7,288 nt of DNA from Candidatus Omnitrophota bacterium (GTDB taxonomy: Bacteria > Omnitrophota > Gorgyraeia > Kaelpiales > Kaelpiaceae): NCBI GenBank assembly GCA_028717465.1, contig JAQUNS010000029.1, forward strand, positions 1 through 7,288, written 5' to 3'. Numbering within the stretch: position 1 is the first letter of the stretch; each line of letters begins with the position of its first letter. Under the pieces are notes generated by a model that was not told the DNA's origin, made no database searches, and was given only the letters and a program-made list of their open reading frames with translations. Of this stretch, positions 4,570 through 7,288 are shown one piece after another. Both the position numbers and the translations under genes were made by a program.

Positions 4570-7288
4570 ATGAATCTACCGGAATTTGCCATAAAACGCC
4601 CTGTTACAGTGGCCATGGTTTTTGTGGCTGTTATACTTATAGGTTATATTGCTCTTACCCAGCTTCCTGTAGAACTCATGCCAAATTATAGCTACGATAC
4701 CATAAGTATTATAATAAGGATTAGAGGAGGGGTGCCGTCTCCGGATGTCGAGAGGCTTGTTACTCAGCCGGTCGAAGAAGCTGTTAGCGACGTCAGCAAG
4801 CTAAAAGAGATAATAGCTATTTCTGAAGAAGGCGAATCCAGGGTTATTCTGCGTTTTGAGCCAGGCACAAATATGGATTTTGCGTCTTTAGAGGTAAGAG
4901 AGAAGTTTGGCCGGGTAAAAGACCGCCTGCCTAAAGAGATAGAGAAACCTGTTGTTGCACGTTATCAGCAGACTGACGTACCGATTGTAATTCTTGCAGT
5001 TACCGGTGAGAAATATACGCCCGAGATGTTAAGAAGAGAGGTTGACGATAAGGTTAAATCCAGGCTTCAGAGAATAGAGGGAGTGGCTAATGTTGAAGTA
5101 GCCGGCGGCAGAGAGAGAAAGATTATAGTGGAAACCACCGAAGACATATTGAACATCTATAATCTGTCGTTAGGAGAAATAATCAATTTAATCGGAGCCA
5201 ATAATCTGGATATTTTAATAGGCGAGCTGGAAGAGATAAAAGTCCAGAATCTGTTGCGCATGCTTGGGCAGTATAACACAATTGAGGAGATCCGAGAGGT
5301 GGGCGTACACATGACCCCCCAGGGCTCGATAGTCCAGCTCAAAGACGTAGCAGATGTCAAAGACTCGTTTTTAGACCCGATAGATCTCTCCCGGGTCGAT
5401 GCTAAGCCGGTTGTTTCGCTCTATATCCAGAAAGAATCGGTTGCTAATACAATAAAAGTTAACAGGCTGATAGAGGAGGAGCTGGTCAGGATCCGCAAGG
5501 ATTTACCGGCAGATATTATAATACGGCCCACATTCCAGCAGGCTGAGTATGTTCAGGAAGCTATAGACACAGTTCGTAAATCTCTTATCTTCGGAGGAGC
5601 ACTGGCTGTTATAGTGTTATTACTGTTCTTGCACGATGTTCAGCCGACTTTTATCATAGCCCTCTCCATTCCGCTCTCTGTTATGGCTACTTTTATGATA
5701 ATGTTTTTTCAGGGCCTTACCCTTAACGTTATGACCCTTTCGGGCTTGGCCCTGGGCATAGGCATGCTGGTGGACTCTTCGATAGTTGTGCTTGAAAATA
5801 TTTTCAAAAAGCGCGAGCAGAACCTGGATAAAAAAAAATCCGCGTTATTGGGCAGCCAGGAAGTCTGCCTGGCAATAATCGCATCGACAATTACCTCTGT
5901 CGTGGCGTTTTTGCCCATCGTGTTCGTAGGCAAACAGATAAGGATTTTGTACAGCGGTTTGGCCTGGACAGTCGTCTATTCTCTACTGGCCTCTCTGTTT
6001 ATAGCATTGAGCCTGATTCCGCTGGCGGCATCTTTTATGCGCTCAGGCGTAAAGGTCAAGATTGTAAAAAGCGGCAGCAAAAGCATCTCATATATCAAAG
6101 GAGCCTATAGAAAATTTCTGTTTTGGATCTTGCACTTTAGGTATCAATTTATCTTAATTATGTTTGCCGCGTTAATTTTTGTGCTGCCGCTTAAAGACAA
6201 AATCGGCATGGAGTTTATAGGCATGACCGAATTGAATAAGTTTACCGTCCATGTCGAATTACCGACAGGGGCGCGCCTTGACATGTCTGACCAGGCGGTT
6301 GCCATAGCAGAGCGGATCTTGCGGGATGTGCCCGAGATACGCACGGTATCATCCAGGATAGAGAGATGGTCCTCCAAGATATACGTTAAATTAAAACCGC
6401 TCTCGCAAAGGCGCAGGGTTACCAACGATATTATTGAGGACATACGCCCCAAGATGGACGAGGTCATGAAACAATTCGATGCTTTTATATACTTTGCCCT
6501 GCCGCAGGAAGTCGGCAGCAATGAAATTTTTATCGATATCAATGGTTATGACTATGATGTGCTAAAACAGATAGCTATCAGCATGGCCCAGAAGCTTACC
6601 AATATAGAAGGTATAACAGACCAGAAGATACGCATGAGAGAAGGCCGGCCTGAAATAAGGGTCATAGTAGATAAGGATAAGCTTGCTATGTATGACTTAA
6701 CCATTCAGGACATCTCTTATCAGCTGCACGGCAAAATCAGGGGTTTAAGGGCTACTTTTTTTCATGCCGAGACTAAAGAAGTAGAGATTGTTGTCCGCCT
6801 GGCAGAAGAGAGCCGGGACAGCTTTGAGGACTTAAAGAATCTGACATTTGTTAACAAGCACCGCATGGAGATACCTCTTAAACAGATCAGCGAGTTGAAA
6901 TTTGACATAGCTCCAAGTGAAATCTGGCGTAAAAATAAAGCCAGAATGGTACAGGTCAGCGCCAATAGAGGCGTTCTTGATTTAGATACAGCGATTAGAA
7001 GGTGCAAATCCGCACTTGAGGATTTCAAAATGCCGGACGAATACTCTTACCGTTTTAGCGGCGATTATGAGCTTATGATAGACAATCAGAAACAGCTGAA
7101 ATTTGCCGTAATAATGGCTTTATTTTTAATATTTTTAGTTTTAGCTGCACTGTTTGAATCTTATGTCCAGCCTTTCATCATCATGTTAACAGTGCCTTTA
7201 GCGGCGATAGGAGTCATACCCACTCTTGCTTTAACCGACACCTCTATCTATATAGGAGCGTTGATGGGTATGCTGATGCTGGGCGGTA
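4570..7288 (+). CDS. Second HAE-1-type RND efflux transporter, 3' partial
   Basis: The frame is open from ATG 4570 to the right edge with no stop: 906 codons, ending inside TM10. An in-frame TAA at 4555 leaves this ATG as the only sensible start; it lies four bases after the upstream TGA and has no Shine-Dalgarno, suggesting coupled translation. The N-terminus (MNLPEFAIKRPVTVAM) and the GTNMDFASLEVREK segment match the upstream transporter, so the two are paralogues. TM1 is ~11-32, loop 1 ~33-335, TM2 ~338-355, TM4 ~388-410 (GIGMLVDSSIVVLEN), TM7 ~526-541, loop 2 ~545-840, TM8 ~845-862, TM9 ~868-888 and TM10 begins ~893. Asp402 matches AcrB Asp407, while the Asp408 position is Ser403. Loop 2 looks shorter than in its neighbour around 615-680, and it lacks the docking insert. 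It probably partners the upstream pump, as MdtB does MdtC, or shares its adaptor. A run of nine A lies at 5830-5838. Confidence 0.95.
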   Translation, partial: MNLPEFAIKRPVTVAMVFVAVILIGYIALTQLPVELMPNYSYDTISIIIRIRGGVPSPDVERLVTQPVEEAVSDVSKLKEIIAISEEGESRVILRFEPGTNMDFASLEVREKFGRVKDRLPKEIEKPVVARYQQTDVPIVILAVTGEKYTPEMLRREVDDKVKSRLQRIEGVANVEVAGGRERKIIVETTEDILNIYNLSLGEIINLIGANNLDILIGELEEIKVQNLLRMLGQYNTIEEIREVGVHMTPQGSIVQLKDVADVKDSFLDPIDLSRVDAKPVVSLYIQKESVANTIKVNRLIEEELVRIRKDLPADIIIRPTFQQAEYVQEAIDTVRKSLIFGGALAVIVLLLFLHDVQPTFIIALSIPLSVMATFMIMFFQGLTLNVMTLSGLALGIGMLVDSSIVVLENIFKKREQNLDKKKSALLGSQEVCLAIIASTITSVVAFLPIVFVGKQIRILYSGLAWTVVYSLLASLFIALSLIPLAASFMRSGVKVKIVKSGSKSISYIKGAYRKFLFWILHFRYQFILIMFAALIFVLPLKDKIGMEFIGMTELNKFTVHVELPTGARLDMSDQAVAIAERILRDVPEIRTVSSRIERWSSKIYVKLKPLSQRRRVTNDIIEDIRPKMDEVMKQFDAFIYFALPQEVGSNEIFIDINGYDYDVLKQIAISMAQKLTNIEGITDQKIRMREGRPEIRVIVDKDKLAMYDLTIQDISYQLHGKIRGLRATFFHAETKEVEIVVRLAEESRDSFEDLKNLTFVNKHRMEIPLKQISELKFDIAPSEIWRKNKARMVQVSANRGVLDLDTAIRRCKSALEDFKMPDEYSYRFSGDYELMIDNQKQLKFAVIMALFLIFLVLAALFESYVQPFIIMLTVPLAAIGVIPTLALTDTSIYIGALMGMLMLGG

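Noticed and set aside
5830..5838. A9 run in the second pump as a programmed frameshift site
   Set aside because: The main frame continues intact through it with full family similarity on both sides; it encodes a Lys-Lys-Lys cytoplasmic loop, and no downstream stimulatory structure is evident.
882..7028. Minus-strand open frames of 64-140 codons (for example 1262-1684, 6144-6542)
   Set aside because: All lie antisense within the three efflux genes, resemble no family, have Ser/Ile-rich compositions typical of antisense frames, and lack spacing or ribosome sites of their own.

Overview
The window is one stretch of a plus-strand operon for a tripartite RND efflux system. It contains the 3' part of a periplasmic adaptor gene (HlyD/AcrA family, in-window 1-1103), a complete RND inner-membrane transporter (1113-4565), and a second RND transporter that starts at 4570 and runs off the right edge still open. 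The gaps between genes are 9 and 4 bases, so the three genes are almost certainly co-transcribed and translationally coupled. There are no RNA genes, mobile elements, CRISPR arrays or terminators. No promoter is visible, because the operon begins to the left of the window.

The organism should be a Gram-negative (diderm) bacterium, since adaptor plus RND pumps only make sense with a periplasm and an outer-membrane channel. Codon use leans on ATA for isoleucine and AGA/AGG for arginine at moderate GC, and neither visible start has a clear Shine-Dalgarno sequence. This would fit an uncultivated lineage such as Omnitrophota, but that is a low-confidence guess from style alone.

The proposed machine is as follows. 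The adaptor bridges the pumps to an outer-membrane channel not encoded here. The two RND proteins are divergent paralogues with matching N-termini (MHLPEFSIKRPVT and MNLPEFAIKRPVT). They may form a mixed trimer in the manner of MdtB/MdtC, or two alternative pumps sharing one adaptor. Both have the HAE-1 type TM4 motif (GMLVD...IVV.EN) rather than the heavy-metal (CusA) type.

The outstanding observation is in the first transporter. After the twelfth membrane segment it carries about 110 extra residues: a charged Lys/Glu/Pro/Ala linker, then a compact winged helix-turn-helix domain of the DeoR/Fic-C-terminal style (residues ~1086-1150). RND C-termini are cytoplasmic, so this places a putative DNA-binding domain on an efflux pump, with possible regulation of transcription directly from the pump. 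The same gene also has a short insertion in the predicted docking subdomain, a 21-base-period direct repeat beside it, and a perfect 22-bp palindrome inside the coding sequence.
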